A stretch of 64,000 bases of DNA, taken from the NCBI GenBank assembly GCA_905221605.1, contig CAJNDS010002441.1, positions 262,001 through 326,000 of the forward strand, read 5' to 3'. The notes beneath the pieces were generated by a model, which saw only the letters and a program-made list of their open reading frames with translations, had not been told where the DNA came from and ran no database searches. This DNA is from Symbiodinium natans (lineage: Eukaryota; Sar; Dinophyceae; Suessiales; Symbiodiniaceae). The position numbers and the translations under genes were made by a program. Positions 1 to 10,432 of the stretch are shown in pieces; the first letter of the stretch is position 1, and each line of letters starts with the position of its first letter.

Positions 1-109
1 CCGACCTTGAGATGAAAGGTCCGTCTGTTGTGCCTTGAAGTACTTCCTATGTAGGGACTTCGGGGCCCAAGTATATGATTCTGATGTACATGGACCCTTA
101 GGGTACTAT
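1..109. repeat. MITE-A, degenerate copy cut by window start
   Basis: The right half matches the palindromic element described at 26416-26524: a GGGGCCCAAGTATAT block, then GTACATGGACCC TTAGGG. The left half is decayed. Confidence 0.55.
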
Positions 110-465
110 CGGGGTTGGAACCCCCACAAACATGCAAAATGGTGAGCCCGCTGTTGCTCGTACCAGGAAGAATCTATTCTTGCAATTTTGGGTGGTGCTT
201 AAGCGACTGGTAGTGTCTTCAGGACGCTGCATGAGCAGATCAACTGATCTTGTGTGTCCAGATGTTGGCTTTGTCTCATGATTTTGCGTGGCTCTTTCTT
301 ATTTGCTTTTGCACAAGTTATAATTCAATACTCAATACACACTAATTGAAGAAGCGTCTGATTTAGCACAACGGTAATGGTGCGCTGAAGCGCACGGGGT
401 GGACGGCAATGGGTCCTTCGCCGCACTCATCACGGGTCTAAGGTCCGTAAACCCTGAACTACTAG

Positions 466-558
466 TTGCTTAAGAACCCCGAAAAAATGTTCTTCCTTAT
501 TAAGGGTAATGTAGGGATGTGTTTTTTTTTTTTTCATTCTTTTGGGGTTCTTAAGCAA
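466..558. repeat. palindromic MITE-like element (family G)
   Basis: Terminal inverted repeats TTGCTTAAGAACCCC and GGGGTTCTTAAGCAA enclose an AT-rich centre with a T run. No coding capacity; it fits a non-autonomous DNA transposon remnant. Confidence 0.6.
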
Positions 559-580
559 ATAATGGTAAATCCTAAACCAC

Positions 581-651
581 GATGACTTTGGCATCGGCAC
601 CTTCGCCCTGCGAGCAGGGGGAGTAGCCGTTGGGTCTCTGCCCTCGGATCG
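581..651 (+). CDS. weak exon-like island, unknown protein
   Basis: A + frame reads DDFGIGTFALRAGGVAVGS between CCTAAACC and CCCTAAA arrays. Third-position GC is only about 58%, so coding status is doubtful. Confidence 0.25.
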
Positions 652-688
652 AAACCCTAAACCCTAAACCCTAAACCCTGAACCACTC

Positions 689-811
689 TCCTCGCCCATG
701 CTCCTCTGTCTCCCAACCCCCGACAAGCTGCAGAAGATCCTGCCGAGTGTCCTTGGAGCTCGTTCTTCCGGCCAGAGTGCCTTAACCCCCGCCCTAATAT
801 GCCCTCATAGT
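689..811 (+). CDS. exon-like island, unknown protein
   Basis: A CCCTAAA array lies to the left and a TTTAGGG array to the right. The + frame contains MLLCLPTPDKLQKILPSVLG with about 65% GC3. Splice sites are not clear and no family is recognised. Confidence 0.35.
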
Positions 812-888
812 TTAGGGTTTAGGGTTTAGGGTTTAGGCTTTAGGGTTTAGGGTTTAGGGTTTCTCTACCCTCAAGCCACACGCCGTAT

Positions 889-981
889 GACTCGTATGAC
901 GTCATAGGGGCCTGCAAGGTCTTCTCCCGGCACCCGAGTCTGAACCAGAGCTCACCAGTCGGCAGGCAGCACAGCAGGCAG
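889..981 (+). CDS. exon-like island, unknown protein
   Basis: The + frame DSYDVIGACKVFSRHPSLNQ continues to a Gln-rich end with GC3 near 84% across 31 codons. TTTAGGG arrays flank both sides, so it departs from the usual C-left, G-right arrangement. An internal AG|G could be the true acceptor. Confidence 0.45.
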
Positions 982-1774
982 GGTTTTGGGTTTAGGGTTT
1001 AGGGTTCAGGGTTTATGGCTTAGGGTTTAGGTTTTTGGGTTTGGGGTTTGAGGTTTGGGGTTTGGGGTTTGGGGTTTGGTGCATAGGACTTATCGAACTA
1101 TACTGTAGTGTTCAGGGCTTCAGGGTTTTAGCAGTCAAGGCTACAGACGCTTGAGGTTTATTGGTTGGGGTCCTAGGGATTGTACCCCTAAACCCGAAAC
1201 CCCAAACGCCAAACCGCAAACCCTAAACCCTAAACCCTAAACCCCTTGAGCGCGGGCAATGCGTTGGATTTGGTTGTGGGGGATTCTTCAAGCTGCCAGC
1301 CGGCAAGACCAGATCTGGGGTTTTATGCAGGGTCGCCCCTCATCGAAAGGTCGTTATTTGGGGAGCCTAAAGTCTAAACCCTAAACCCTAAACCCTAAAC
1401 CCTAAACCCCTAAACCCCTAAACCCCTAAACCCCTAAACCCTAGACCCTACTAGACCCTAGACCCTAGACCCTAGACCCTGAGTCGCAATCCTTGAGCTC
1501 ACAACCTGAGGTCCTCAGTATTCCTCGGAGGCCCTAAAGAGGGTACCCTTATTAGGATATGTTTACTGGGCTACCAAGGGGTGTAGGGTTAGGGCTCAGG
1601 GTGAAGAGCCTTAGCCGGAAAGATTAGGTACATCTTTCTCCTTGCTTAGGGTATTCACACGTAGCCTGAAGCCCCCGACATCTCCCCCCCCCCCCCAACT
1701 TAGGGGCATTTAGGGTATACTCTGGTCTGGGCAATGCCCCGAAAGCCCGAACCACATAACACGGCCCTGAGAAG

Positions 1775-1836
1775 GATGATGTCCCGGCACAACTCGCGCA
1801 CTGACGCGGATCTGACAGGCCTGGCGCGCCCCAACT
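1775..1836 (+). CDS. exon-like island, unknown protein
   Basis: Begins after GAGAAG|G, an AG|G acceptor. The + frame MMSRHNSRTDADLTGLARPN has GC3 near 83%. It runs into the CT microsatellite, so the 3' end is uncertain. The antisense frame translates the GA repeat and is not credible. Confidence 0.45.
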
Positions 1837-1852
1837 CTCTCTGTCTCTCTCT

Positions 1853-1892
<40 letters not shown>
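1837..1892. repeat. (CT)n microsatellite
   Basis: An almost uninterrupted CT tract of about 55 bp; it generates a spurious Glu-Arg repeat frame on the minus strand. Confidence 0.9.
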
Positions 1893-1894
<2 letters not shown>

Positions 1895-2185
1895 TTCAAA
1901 TATGTGAAATCGACCTTACTTACGAAGTCTTAAGGGTCAGTGAGGTACATCTAGGTAGGGTTGAAGCATTAATTAGGATTCGAGGCCCGGGCTGAAGGTC
2001 AACTGCAAGGCTTCCAAAGTCCTGAGCCAACATTGACACATACTCATCTTAGTGGCACCGCACCGTATGATCAGCCCTTGATCCTTCTGGGGTTTAGGGT
2101 GTATACTAAACCCTGAACCCTGAACCCTAAACCCTAAACCCTAAACCCTAAACCCTAAACCCTAAACCCTAAAGGCCCTAGACCC

Positions 2186-2317
2186 GAGCTGCTCCTGTCT
2201 ACGCAGAGGCGCCATCGGGGGCCTGGATACCTTGTCGTTGGCTGGCAGCTACGCGCCCTCCATGGCACCATCCCCGCATGGGCCCCAAAGGGCAGTGCCA
2301 GACGCCTTCTGGGCGAT
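2186..2317 (+). CDS. exon-like island bracketed by inverted telomere arrays
   Basis: A CCCTAAA array ends just upstream and a TTTAGGG array starts just downstream. The + frame contains GYLVVGWQLRALHGTIPAW, with GC3 near 70% over 43 codons. A possible AG|G acceptor lies at 2207-2208. The donor would have to come from the TTTAGGG array. No family recognised. Confidence 0.5.
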
Positions 2318-2412
2318 TTAGGGTTTAGGATTTAGGGTTTAGGGTTTAGGGTTTAGGGTTTAGGGAAACCCTAACTAAGCTACAGTTTTACCCTAAACCC
2401 TAAAACCCTAAT
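2318..2412. repeat. head-to-head telomere-type junction
   Basis: (TTTAGGG)n runs through GAAACCCTAA into (CCCTAAA)n, the orientation expected of two telomere ends fused together, or of two intron-end arrays meeting. Confidence 0.7.
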
Positions 2413-2438
2413 CCCTGAACCTCCTGTTCTGTTGTTAG

Positions 2439-2510
2439 GTTGCTCTTTGTCGTCCCCTCGGTCGACGCCCTTAGATTCGGTTTTTGGGTGGTCCCTTGTG
2501 TTTGGGTGTA
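2439..2510 (+). CDS. possible exon, unknown protein
   Basis: Acceptor-like TGTTGTTAG|G follows a CCCTAAA array. The + frame CSLSSPRSTPLDSVFGWSLV stays open into a TTTAGGG array. Weak: no clear donor. Confidence 0.3.
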
Positions 2511-2986
2511 GGCACTTGGGAGACTCTCTCTGTACATCTCTGACCCGGAGGTTCCATGCACTTAGGTTCGGGTTCAGGGTTCAGGGTTTCAGGGTTTAGG
2601 GGTTTAGGGTTTAGGGTTTCGGGTTTAGGATTTAATTATAGGGTTTTCTTCCAGGTTCTACTCCAAAGTAGGGCCTAAGTCCTCGGCAAGTTCCGGGCAC
2701 GGTTCGGTGCGTGTGCGCCTGCGCGTCCCGGGTCCTCAAAACGACAAGCCCACGCTAAACCCTAAAGCCCTAAACCCTAAAGCTCTAAACCCTGAAGCCT
2801 TAAACCCTGAACCTAAAGCCCTATAAACCCTAAAGCCCTAAAGCCCTAAAGCCCTAAACCCTAGAGCCCTGAACCCTGAGAGCTCGAAGATCTTGGTAGC
2901 CCAGTGGTACCCTTCTCCCTTTTTTTTTTGGTTCAAGGTCCCCTTAGAAATTAGCCAACCAAAAAAAGGGTGCCCTTCTTATAATA

Positions 2987-3091
2987 CCCTAAGGGTCCAT
3001 GTACCTCATTATTATATGCTTGGGCCTTAAAGTACTTCCTATATAGGGACTTTGGGGCCCAAGTATATAATAGTGAGGTACATGGCCCTTT
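2987..3091. repeat. MITE-A copy
   Basis: Palindromic element starting CCCTAAGGGTCCATGTACC and ending with its complement, with GGGCC and CTATATAGG blocks in the centre. About 105 bp; best copy at 26416-26524. Confidence 0.75.
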
Positions 3092-3172
3092 AAAACCCTA
3101 AACCCTAAACCCTAAACCCTAAACCCTAAACCCTAAACCCTAAGTTCCTGGGGTACCAAGCGATCGACCCAG

Positions 3173-3245
3173 GCACGTGACGGCGGCCATGCTCCACGCG
3201 GAGTCCTGGACACCTCGGCTCACCTCTGCAGCCGGAGGCTTTTGA
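3173..3245 (+). CDS. exon-like island with stop, possible terminal exon
   Basis: Acceptor-like CGACCCAG|G after a CCCTAAA array. The + frame HVTAAMLHAESWTPRLTSAA ends at TGA with GC3 near 77%. It may be a last exon or may splice before the stop. Confidence 0.45.
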
Positions 3246-3484
3246 CTTGAGTTGGGGTCTGGGGTCTTGAGGTAGGGTTTGGGGTTTGCGGTTTAGGGTT
3301 CAGGGTTAGGGTTTAGGGTTTAGGGTATAGGGTTTAGGGTTTAGGGTATAGGGTTTAGGGTTTAGGGCCTTAGGTTAAAGGTTTCGGGTTGTGGGGATTT
3401 GGGGCTCATTGGTTCAGGGCTTGAGGTTTAGGGTTTGTAGCGCATCCGCAGCTCTTCGCAAGCGTTGCGTTTCTTCTGGGCCAG

Positions 3485-3539
3485 GGGTTCCTGGGTGTAC
3501 CAGACTGTGATATGCTATGCACCGCCTACTCCAAGCAGT
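3485..3539 (+). CDS. exon-like island, unknown protein
   Basis: Pyrimidine-rich tract and TTCTGGGCCAG|G acceptor, then the + frame FLGVPDCDMLCTAYSKQC, then donor GTGTAG. Both splice ends look plausible. Four Cys in 18 codons. Confidence 0.45.
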
Positions 3540-4192
3540 GTGTAGGGGGTTTGGGGGTTCGGGGACTTCAATCTTAGGGTTTTGGGTGCAGGGCTCAGCA
3601 GGGTTGAAGGGATAAAGACCTTCGGGCTTCGAGATTTTGCTTCAGGGTTCGAAAGTCTGCGCGTGTGCTATTTCGCCCCCCATTCAAGAAGGCCTAAGCC
3701 CTGTAAGCCTTTGAACCGCCAAATTCTGGACCCCGAAGCCTGAAGAGGGAGCTGTCAGGGTCTATCTGCCTCTATTGTAGTGTGCCTATGTGGTAGTCTT
3801 GAGGCCCAAGCAGCTACCATGCAGGTACCATGGACCCTAAAACTGTGAAGCCTGAAAGCGCGAAGCCCTTTAAAACCGCATATTCCCTGAGCCCCCGCAA
3901 GAGCCTGTAGGTTTGAGCTTGTTTTTTGTGTGCGAAATGGGTATATTCCTATTTCTAATTTCTGAATCTCAGGCATTGGGCCCGCTGAAGCCCTCAACCC
4001 CAAGCCTATAAACCCTTGAGGCACCCAAAAACACCCGCAAGGCTCCTTCGTCCTCTCGCCTTGCCACAGCGATCCCGATACTTCGCTCGGGGTGTCGGGC
4101 TTTGGGGTTTAGGGTTTGGAGTTTAGGGGTGAGTGCTTCTGCAGGAAGGGAGAGGCAACAGCTTTACTTTCTTCAAAGTCCTAAGTTGCAAG

Positions 4193-4252
4193 TTTGGTGG
4201 GCCCAGAATGGCTATAACGGGTTATAGCCCTGTTTGGGTCATGGCGGCCATG
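4193..4252 (+). CDS. exon-like island, unknown protein
   Basis: TTGCAAG| acceptor, + frame FGGPRMAITGYSPVWVMAAM, donor GTTAGG supplied by the following TTTAGGG-type array. Phase 0 at both ends. It contains a short hairpin (GGCTATAAC / GTTATAGCC). Confidence 0.4.
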
Positions 4253-4334
4253 GTTAGGGTTTAGGGCTTCGGGTTTCGGGTTTAGGGTTTAGGGTTGCGG
4301 CCCTCGAGGTTAGGGTCGTTTTTGCCGTCGGCAG

Positions 4335-4401
4335 GTGTCGCAGTTCCGCTCAAAGGCTTTTTTCTCAGATCTCCCGGGGCCCTCTGAATGCCGTGAATAT
4401 C
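4335..4401 (+). CDS. exon-like island, unknown protein
   Basis: Acceptor TCGGCAG|G, + frame VSQFRSKAFFSDLPGPSECR, donor-like GTTAAG. No family recognised. Confidence 0.4.
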
Positions 4402-4573
4402 GTTAAGGGGTCTATACAGGAACCTGATTGCTTACAAAATTGGAAGCCCAAACCACCGAATCTCAGGACCGCCACATTCCTGGCATGGAGAAGCTCAGTG
4501 CCTGGTGGCCTGGAACGGGGCCCTAAACCCCTAAACCCTATATAGACCACAAACCCCAAAGCCTAAACCCCTC

Positions 4574-4753
4574 GGCGCAGAGGGTTTCCCAAGCTTTGGC
4601 CATCTTTCCATAACCAGGGCGTTGGTGAATCGAATCCTAGACTGCCTGAACCCTCCAAACCCGAAGTCTCAACAGCGTCTTGGCCGAAAATCTAGCCCCC
4701 TTCAACCGAACTGCTGGGAAGGCTCGGGTTGTGGGGCGTACCAAAAATGCTAA
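4574..4753 (+). CDS. 59-codon open segment ending in TAA, unknown protein
   Basis: The + frame includes FPSFGHLSITRALVNRILDC and runs to TAA. A CAGAG|GG acceptor lies near 4582. Flanked by CCCTAAA on the left and TTTGGGG/TTTAGGG on the right. Length alone does not exceed chance. Confidence 0.3.
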   Translation, partial: GAEGFPSFGHLSITRALVNRILDCLNPPNPKSQQRLGRKSSPLQPNCWEGSGCGAYQKC

Positions 4754-5404
4754 GGGTTTGGGGTTTAGGGTTTGGGGTTTGGGGTTTAGGGTTTAGGGTT
4801 TATTCCATGATACGCTAGTAGGTAGGGTGAGGGGCCGAGAATGCTCAAGTTCCCAGCTTGGGATTCCACCCTAAACCCGAAACCCGAAACCCTAAAGCCT
4901 AAGCCCTAAACCCTAAACCCTAACCCTATCCTAAACCCTGAACCTACTGTTTCATTTGGGGCGGAGCGGGGGGGGGGGGGGGGGGGGTTAGGGCCGGTAA
5001 GGCCTGTTTCGGGATGAGAGGGCCGGCGTTTAGGGTTTAGGGAGTAGGGTTTTGGGTTTAGGGTTAGGGTTTATAGGTTTTAGGGTTTAGGGTTTAGGGT
5101 TAGCATCTCAAGGTCTTGCCTATGAGCAAGGGTCAAGGCTGCAGCAAAGGCGACTAAAAACCTTGGGAGCACATATGCAGCTGAAGGTCCGAAAACACCC
5201 GTAAATTGTAAAGCGACGGGTAACACCAAAATGAACGACACCAACCCTACAAACCCGATAAACCCTGTAAAACCTATAACCCCTGTCAGCCCTACAAGCT
5301 CTCCAATCCGTATTATCCCTACAAGCCCAATAAGCCCTGTAAGCCCAATACTCCCTTCAAACCCTAAACCCTAAACCCTAGACCCTATGAACCCACAACC
5401 TGAG

Positions 5405-5485
5405 GTCCGAATCCTCAACGGCGTCTCCGGGGAGGAGGAAGTCCGTTTCGACGCGCCGCTGCAGGCGCCACACTTCCCTCGCACC
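5405..5485 (+). CDS. exon-like island bracketed by inverted telomere arrays
   Basis: Acceptor CTGAG|GTC after CCCTAAA repeats. The + frame VRILNGVSGEEEVRFDAPLQ continues to HFPRT with GC3 near 81%, then a TTTAGGG array starts at once. The nearest donor, GGGTTTAG, is inside the array. Confidence 0.6.
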
Positions 5486-5640
5486 TTAGGGTTTAGGGTT
5501 TAGGGTTTAGGGTTTAGGGTGTAGGGTTTAGGGTTTAAGGTTTAGGGTTTACCCAGCGGGTTCACTTACATGGCTTTTTCCAGAATTCGTGTCTTTCTGT
5601 CCAGGGAAGGAAGAGGTTTCGGGAAGCAATCTTTAGATGT

Positions 5641-5820
5641 ACCTGTGTACCTGTACCTCTGTACCTCTGTACCTCTGTACCTCTGTACCTCTGTACCTCT
5701 GTACCTCTGTACCTCTGTACCTCTGTACCTCTGTACCTCTGTACCTCTGTACCTCTGTACCTCTGTACCTCTGTACCTCTGTGCCTCTGTGCCTCTGTGC
5801 CTCTGTACCTGTACCTCTGT
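5641..5820. repeat. (CTCTGTAC)n 8-bp tandem repeat
   Basis: Roughly twenty near-perfect copies of CTCTGTAC, ending with CTCTGTGC variants. All six frames are partly open, giving artificial Tyr-Leu-Cys or Arg-Gly-Thr repeat frames. Confidence 0.9.
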
Positions 5821-6069
5821 GGATCTGGACTTAGACCTCGGACCTTGAATTGAGAACATATTTATTTTTATAGGGCTTGTCAGACTAGGGTTTGGGGTAG
5901 CTCTTTCTAGAATGACTCTCTATCCAGCTCTGAGCAAGGTTAAAGCATGTTCGTGTTCGGCTTGGAGATACAGCCGTTCCGAAGGTTACCTGCATAAAGC
6001 GTAGCCAAGCTCAGGAGTAGTCACATACTCCCTGGGCAAGCGTCGCGCCCAACGTTAAGGGCGCAACCC

Positions 6070-6165
6070 GTTTAGGGTTTAGGGTTTAGGGTTTAGGGTT
6101 TAGGGTTTAGGGTTTAGGGTTTAGGGTTTAGGGTTTAGGGCCTACCCCGAAACCCTAAACCCTCA
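6070..6165. repeat. TTTAGGG array ending in a head-to-head junction
   Basis: About ten TTTAGGG units run through CCTACCCCG into CCCTAAA units. Confidence 0.75.
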
Positions 6166-6209
6166 AAAGGGCGAAGGCCCTAACAGCCTCAAACTCGTAG
6201 CGCTCCACT

Positions 6210-6300
6210 GGCTGGTTCTTAGTAGGGAATGAGGGAATGAGATACCCTATGCATTCCATAGAGGGGTATATAATGAGGCCCCAAATCTCTCCCAATACTT
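6210..6300. repeat. family C palindromic element
   Basis: Starts GCTGGTTCTTAGTAGGGAAT and carries GAGGGAATGAGATACCCTA. Related to 34751-34850, 20345-20400 and the 39.6-39.8 kb cluster. Confidence 0.55.
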
Positions 6301-6434
6301 GAACTTTAAACCTTTTGGGTTTCCTTCTTTAGTAGGAATAATAAAGTTAACCCTGTTTTGCCCTTGGTTATTGGAGACGTAAGTAAGCCCTAAACACTAA
6401 ACCCTATACCCGAAGAACCAGGGTCCAAAGTCAG

Positions 6435-6524
6435 GGCGACTCCGAGCACCAGTTCCTCCTTACCCTCGACCGCCTCTGCTTGCGTTTCGCGGGCCAAGCC
6501 CTGGCAGGCGGGCTGGGAAAATTG
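6435..6524 (+). CDS. exon-like island bracketed by inverted telomere arrays
   Basis: Acceptor AAAGTCAG|GG after degenerate CCCTAAA. The + frame contains HQFLLTLDRLCLRFAGQAL, an amphipathic Leu/Arg-rich stretch with GC3 near 85%. A TTTAGGG array follows, with GTTTAG as the only nearby donor. One of the best coding islands. Confidence 0.6.
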
Positions 6525-6875
6525 GGGTTTAGGGTTTCGCGTTTAGGTTTTAGGGTATAGGGTTTAGGCTTTAGGGTTTGGGGAGGGGGGCGGGAACCCT
6601 CAACCCTGAAGGGGGGGGGGGGGGTTCTAAACCCTATAGGAACCCCCCCCCCACCCCTAAACCCCTGGCCCACAAACCTAAGTTCTAGGCACCATGTCAG
6701 GATGTTTCTTTTTGTTGTTTTGTTTTCGGAGTTAGTGTTTTGGATTTTGGGTTTTGGGTTTAGGGTTGAGGGTTTAGGGTTTTGGGTTTTGGGTACCCGG
6801 CTTAATTATGTAAGTCTTTGCTTTTATGAGGCCTTGAGACCCCGCACCAGGGCTCAATGACGGATGCATCCACAT

Positions 6876-6928
6876 AGAGAGAGAGAGAGAGAGAGCGAGA
6901 GCGAGAGAGACAGAGAGAGAGAGAGAGA
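6876..6928. repeat. (GA)n microsatellite
   Basis: An imperfect GA tract of about 50 bp; it produces a spurious Leu-Ser repeat frame on the minus strand. Confidence 0.9.
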
Positions 6929-7331
6929 ATTGCCGGCCCGGCTTCGCAGAGTTTGAGCCTGCCATGTGGTCAGTTCTCTGACCTTCGGGTCCTTTTTTGG
7001 GGAACTTCGAGGGGCCGCTTCATAACAAGGACTCCCAGAAGGGGCCACGTTGTAGAGAAGTGACCATGCATTGTTGCAGGCTGTAGTATGCGAGCCCGAT
7101 ACCCCTTAATTAATGATGGGTATGTACCTCAATGCACAGTAGGATCCCGATTCTGGTCCCGATTCTGGAGTAAGCCCTATTCCTTCATAACTAGACTTTG
7201 GGCTCTCTTGGTCGCTCTTGTTGTTGTGCAGGGTTGCAACCAAGCATGGACCAAGCATGAAAGAACCCCAACCTTTGGCAAGGTACCCTCAGTCCCTGAA
7301 CGGATTATAAACGGGGATCTTGGGGCCAAAC

Positions 7332-7440
7332 CCCTAAGGGTCCATGTATCTCATTGATAAGTACTTAGGCCCCAAAGTTCCTCTATAGGAAGTTCTTGAA
7401 GGCCCAAGTATCACCCTGTTTGGGTACACGGACCCGTAGG
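7332..7440. repeat. MITE-A copy, diverged
   Basis: Same CCCTAAGGGTCCATGTA left end, GGCCCC / CTATAGGAAGT centre and a mutated right end. Confidence 0.65.
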
Positions 7441-7458
7441 ATTAGACAGGAGGACCCA

Positions 7459-7534
7459 TAAACCCTAAACCCTAAACCCTAAACCCTAAACCCTAAACCC
7501 TAAACCCTAAACCCTAAACCCTAAACCCTAAACC
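7459..7534. repeat. (CCCTAAA)n array
   Basis: About ten perfect C-strand units immediately before an exon-like island. Confidence 0.95.
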
Positions 7535-7536
7535 AG

Positions 7537-7598
7537 GCCTCAACTGGCTCAACCCGGAGACGTGCGCCCTGGATCGATTCCAGCGGCGCAAGTGCGAC
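7537..7598 (+). CDS. well-supported internal exon candidate
   Basis: The acceptor AACCAG|G sits directly on a CCCTAAA array. The + frame reads LNWLNPETCALDRFQRRKCD with about 90% GC3. It ends at a canonical donor GTAAGG (7599). Needs phase 1 upstream and leaves phase 0. A second CCCTAAA array follows instead of TTTAGGG. Protein family not recognised. Confidence 0.65.
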
Positions 7599-7623
7599 GT
7601 AAGGCGATCATGGCCGAGGGCCC

Positions 7624-7731
7624 TGAACCCTAAACCCTAAACCCTAAACCCTAAACCCTAAACCCTAAACCCTAAACCCTAAACCCTAAGCCCTAAGCCC
7701 TAAGCCCTAAACCCTAAACCCTAAACTATCA
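7624..7731. repeat. (CCCTAAA)n array with CCCTAAG variants
   Basis: About fifteen C-strand units; the variant CCCTAAG is clustered, which suggests local unit amplification. Confidence 0.95.
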
Positions 7732-7781
7732 GGAACTAGCGAGCAGCCCCACCTCAAAAACCCAAACCCTACGATGTTGGT

Positions 7782-7858
7782 AGGTTATGACTATAGAAAC
7801 CCCTCAGAGGATTCTTAGGCAACCTACAAAAAAGTAGGTTTGGGGCTCCTAAGGTAGA
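7782..7858. repeat. family E palindromic element
   Basis: GTAGGTT at the left, GCAACCTACAAAAAAGTAGGTT and CTCCTAAG at the right. A related copy is at 11700-11779. Confidence 0.5.
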
Positions 7859-7997
7859 TCCTAAACCTTGAGCCCCTTTAGAAATTTAGGGTTTAGGGTT
7901 TAGGGTTTAGGGTTTAGGGTTTAGGGTTTAGGGTTGTGGCTTCTCAAAGTTGGGATCTCTTGCAGTTTACTGTTCAGGGCTTTCTCCAAACAAGCAG

Positions 7998-8092
7998 GGT
8001 GGATATTGACAGAAACTATTGATGGTTCTGAGGTGGACAATCAGTGTAAAGTGGGGGTGAGAGCTGAGGCGCGGGGTCTTGGTTCGGGATGA
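7998..8092 (+). CDS. possible exon, unknown protein
   Basis: Acceptor CAAGCAG|G and the + frame WILTETIDGSEVDNQCKVGV, then TGA. No adjacent telomere array on either side. The rest of 8095-8880 holds only degenerate repeats and unconvincing open frames. Confidence 0.35.
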
Positions 8093-8888
8093 TGCCTTGC
8101 TGTGATGGCAGAGAACTCGAAGACTGTTCCAGTTGAATACAAGGGTTCAAACTAGCAGAGACCGCTGCTTTTTGCTACTTGCATGGAACATGACGAGGGC
8201 TTGAATTCAGAAAGGGTAGAAGGTTGGTCGACACGGGTGCCAATCTACCGTTTTCGTTTAGACTTCATGGTTTTGGACCTTTGAGTGCAGGAACCCTCCC
8301 AAGCCTGAGCGTCACCTTTGCCCGATGAGAAGCCTAAACGCTAAGCCCTGAGCCCTAAAGCCTAAACCCGAACTCCCTTTCTTGGCCCCGATCTCAGCCT
8401 ACTTTGCGAAAGTTCAACAGTTTGAAAACTACAGGGTTTAGGGCCAGAGTTTAGGATTTAGGGAAAGCTCACCCTTTTCTAAGGAAAACTGCTATGAAGC
8501 TTCGAGCTGTGCAGTCGGATGCCTAAACCCTAGCGTTAGACAGTTATCGACCATGATAGCAGTACATTGGGGAATCCATGGGAGTTCTGCACGGGATTGT
8601 TGTTTAAGAGCTCCGCAAAAGCCCCCAGAGTTGGATTTGGGTTCAGAAGCCGAACCCTGAACCCTACCTAGAGTACTGACGAATAAAAAAAGGTCGTGTT
8701 TCTTGCGAGCCGAGTACCTCACAGAGTGGGCCCTTGGAGGCCTACAGCCCTAAACCCTAAACCCTAAAACCCTAAACCCTAAACCCTAAACCCTAAACCC
8801 TGAACCCTGAACCCTAAACCCTAAACCCTAAAACCTAAACCCTAAACCCGAAACCCTAGGTCTAGGAAGTCTGGCCACCTGTCGGCAG

Positions 8889-8940
8889 GATGGTCGAAGA
8901 GCTCTGGGACTCGTGGATGAAGGCCAAGGCCCACGGCTGA
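8889..8940 (+). CDS. short GC3-rich exon-like island with stop
   Basis: Acceptor GTCGGCAG|G, + frame MVEELWDSWMKAKAHG then TGA; 15 of 16 third positions are G or C. CCCTAAA lies to the left and TTTAGGG to the right. Confidence 0.5.
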
Positions 8941-8955
8941 CTTACTCGTTCCTTA

Positions 8956-9069
8956 CTTTAGGGTTTAGGGTTTAGGGTTTAGGTTTAGGGTTTAGGGTTT
9001 AGGGTTTAGGGTTTAGGCTTTAGGGTTTAGGGTTTAGGGTTTAGGGTTTAGGGTTTAGGGTTTAGGGTA
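8956..9069. repeat. (TTTAGGG)n array
   Basis: About sixteen G-strand units directly downstream of an exon-like island. Confidence 0.95.
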
Positions 9070-9394
9070 CTTCGTCGCTTAATAAGAACTGTTCTGATAA
9101 CCCAATTAAAGCCATAGTAGGGCACTACAAGGGCTTATAAGTGGGCGATACGTGCAATTATGATTGGGTTCTAAGTACCATGAACCTCCAAGTACTTCTA
9201 GCCAGTAGATGAGCTCGAGGGTTGAGGGTTTGGCTGTTTTAACTTTGAACTTGTTGGCTTCGTTTCTTCTGCTGGCAGGAGTAAACCTGCTTCTGCTTTG
9301 ATATTGGAGAGGTGAGGGTCTTACAGAATTGGAAATTAGGCACCCCATATCCCCCTAAACTCAAAAACCCCCATAAAAGCCCCCGAAGGATGCC

Positions 9395-9430
<36 letters not shown>

Positions 9431-10290
9431 AAAAAATCCCTAAACGCGCTCTAAGGGCATACACGCATACACGCAGACCCTTTAAGCCCTGAATATGGGT
9501 TCTCTATGAGTCCTGACGCTTTTGCCAGTCAAGCCCCAGCATCCTCATCCTGCCTAGAGTTACCTCCATACACTGAACAACCGGAATTCAGTATTACAAT
9601 TAAGGCAAATGTCTGGTTTGAATGATAGCTAAGAGCTACCCCGTAATATCTCTTCGTTATGGGAGATCGTTATGGGAGATGCCTTGAAATCTTGTTCTGT
9701 TCCTGGTATGAAGTAAGGTGTATTCCTTCGAGCCTTACACCCTAAAGCCTATAAAGGATCTGATCCTTAATTCAGGGGTCAAAAGGCCTCCCTGGGTCTT
9801 GCAAGCCTTCGAGCTCAATCCCTCTTATACTTGAAGAATCACGGCCTATTCCTTCGTTGAGGGATAGTTGGGCTCCTGGATACTCGAGAGAGGACACCGA
9901 CAAAGGCGCCATTCTTCTTTTGTGCGTTGGCCTCAGACTCCTGGACCCAGAGCCCCCAAAAGCATCGGGGGCCTGGTGGCTGAGCTTTGTTGGGGCGCAG
10001 TGTTCAGGCATGAGCTGAAGTTTCGATGAGTCTACTCTTCAATACCATACACTAAACTCTTAACTCAAAGCATTTACCTGAAAAAAGAACCCGAAGCACT
10101 CACCGCTGTGTGCACAAAATGCGACCTACATGCCAGTCAGGTCCGAACCCCAACTTCCAAACCCGCAACCCCTAAGGCCCTAAGCCCTAAGGCCAAAGCC
10201 CTATACCCTAAACCCTAAACCCTAAACCCTAAACCCTATACACCCTTTTAGGTTTTGGGGGGGGCAACGCCCCACAGTGGAGGGACTGTG
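9070..10290. other. repeat-poor stretch without a supported gene
   Basis: Holds a poly-C tract (9396-9428) and degenerate CCCTAAA. A + frame at 9869-10027 and an overlapping minus frame at 9772-10011 are both open. Neither has splice or composition support, so no gene is called. Confidence 0.4.
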
Positions 10291-10355
10291 GGGCATCTAA
10301 AGGTTGGCCTCTTTTCGAGCGCGGTGAGCCCCTGGGATCTTCTATATAATCTGAC

Positions 10356-10432
10356 GGTTTAGGGTTTAGGGTTTAGGGTTTAGGGTTTAGGGTTTAGGGT
10401 TTTGCCTAAACCCCAAACCCTAAGCATCATAA
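10356..10432. repeat. TTTAGGG array with head-to-head junction
   Basis: Six TTTAGGG units run through TTTTGCCTAAACC into CCCTAAG units. Confidence 0.7.

Noticed and set aside
345-445. Possible tRNA-like segment
   Set aside because: Short complementary stretches exist, but no acceptor stem, T-loop and anticodon arrangement could be built.
5566-5859. Tyr-Leu-Cys and Arg-Gly-Thr repeat frames on both strands
   Set aside because: Translations of the 8-bp CTCTGTAC tandem repeat.
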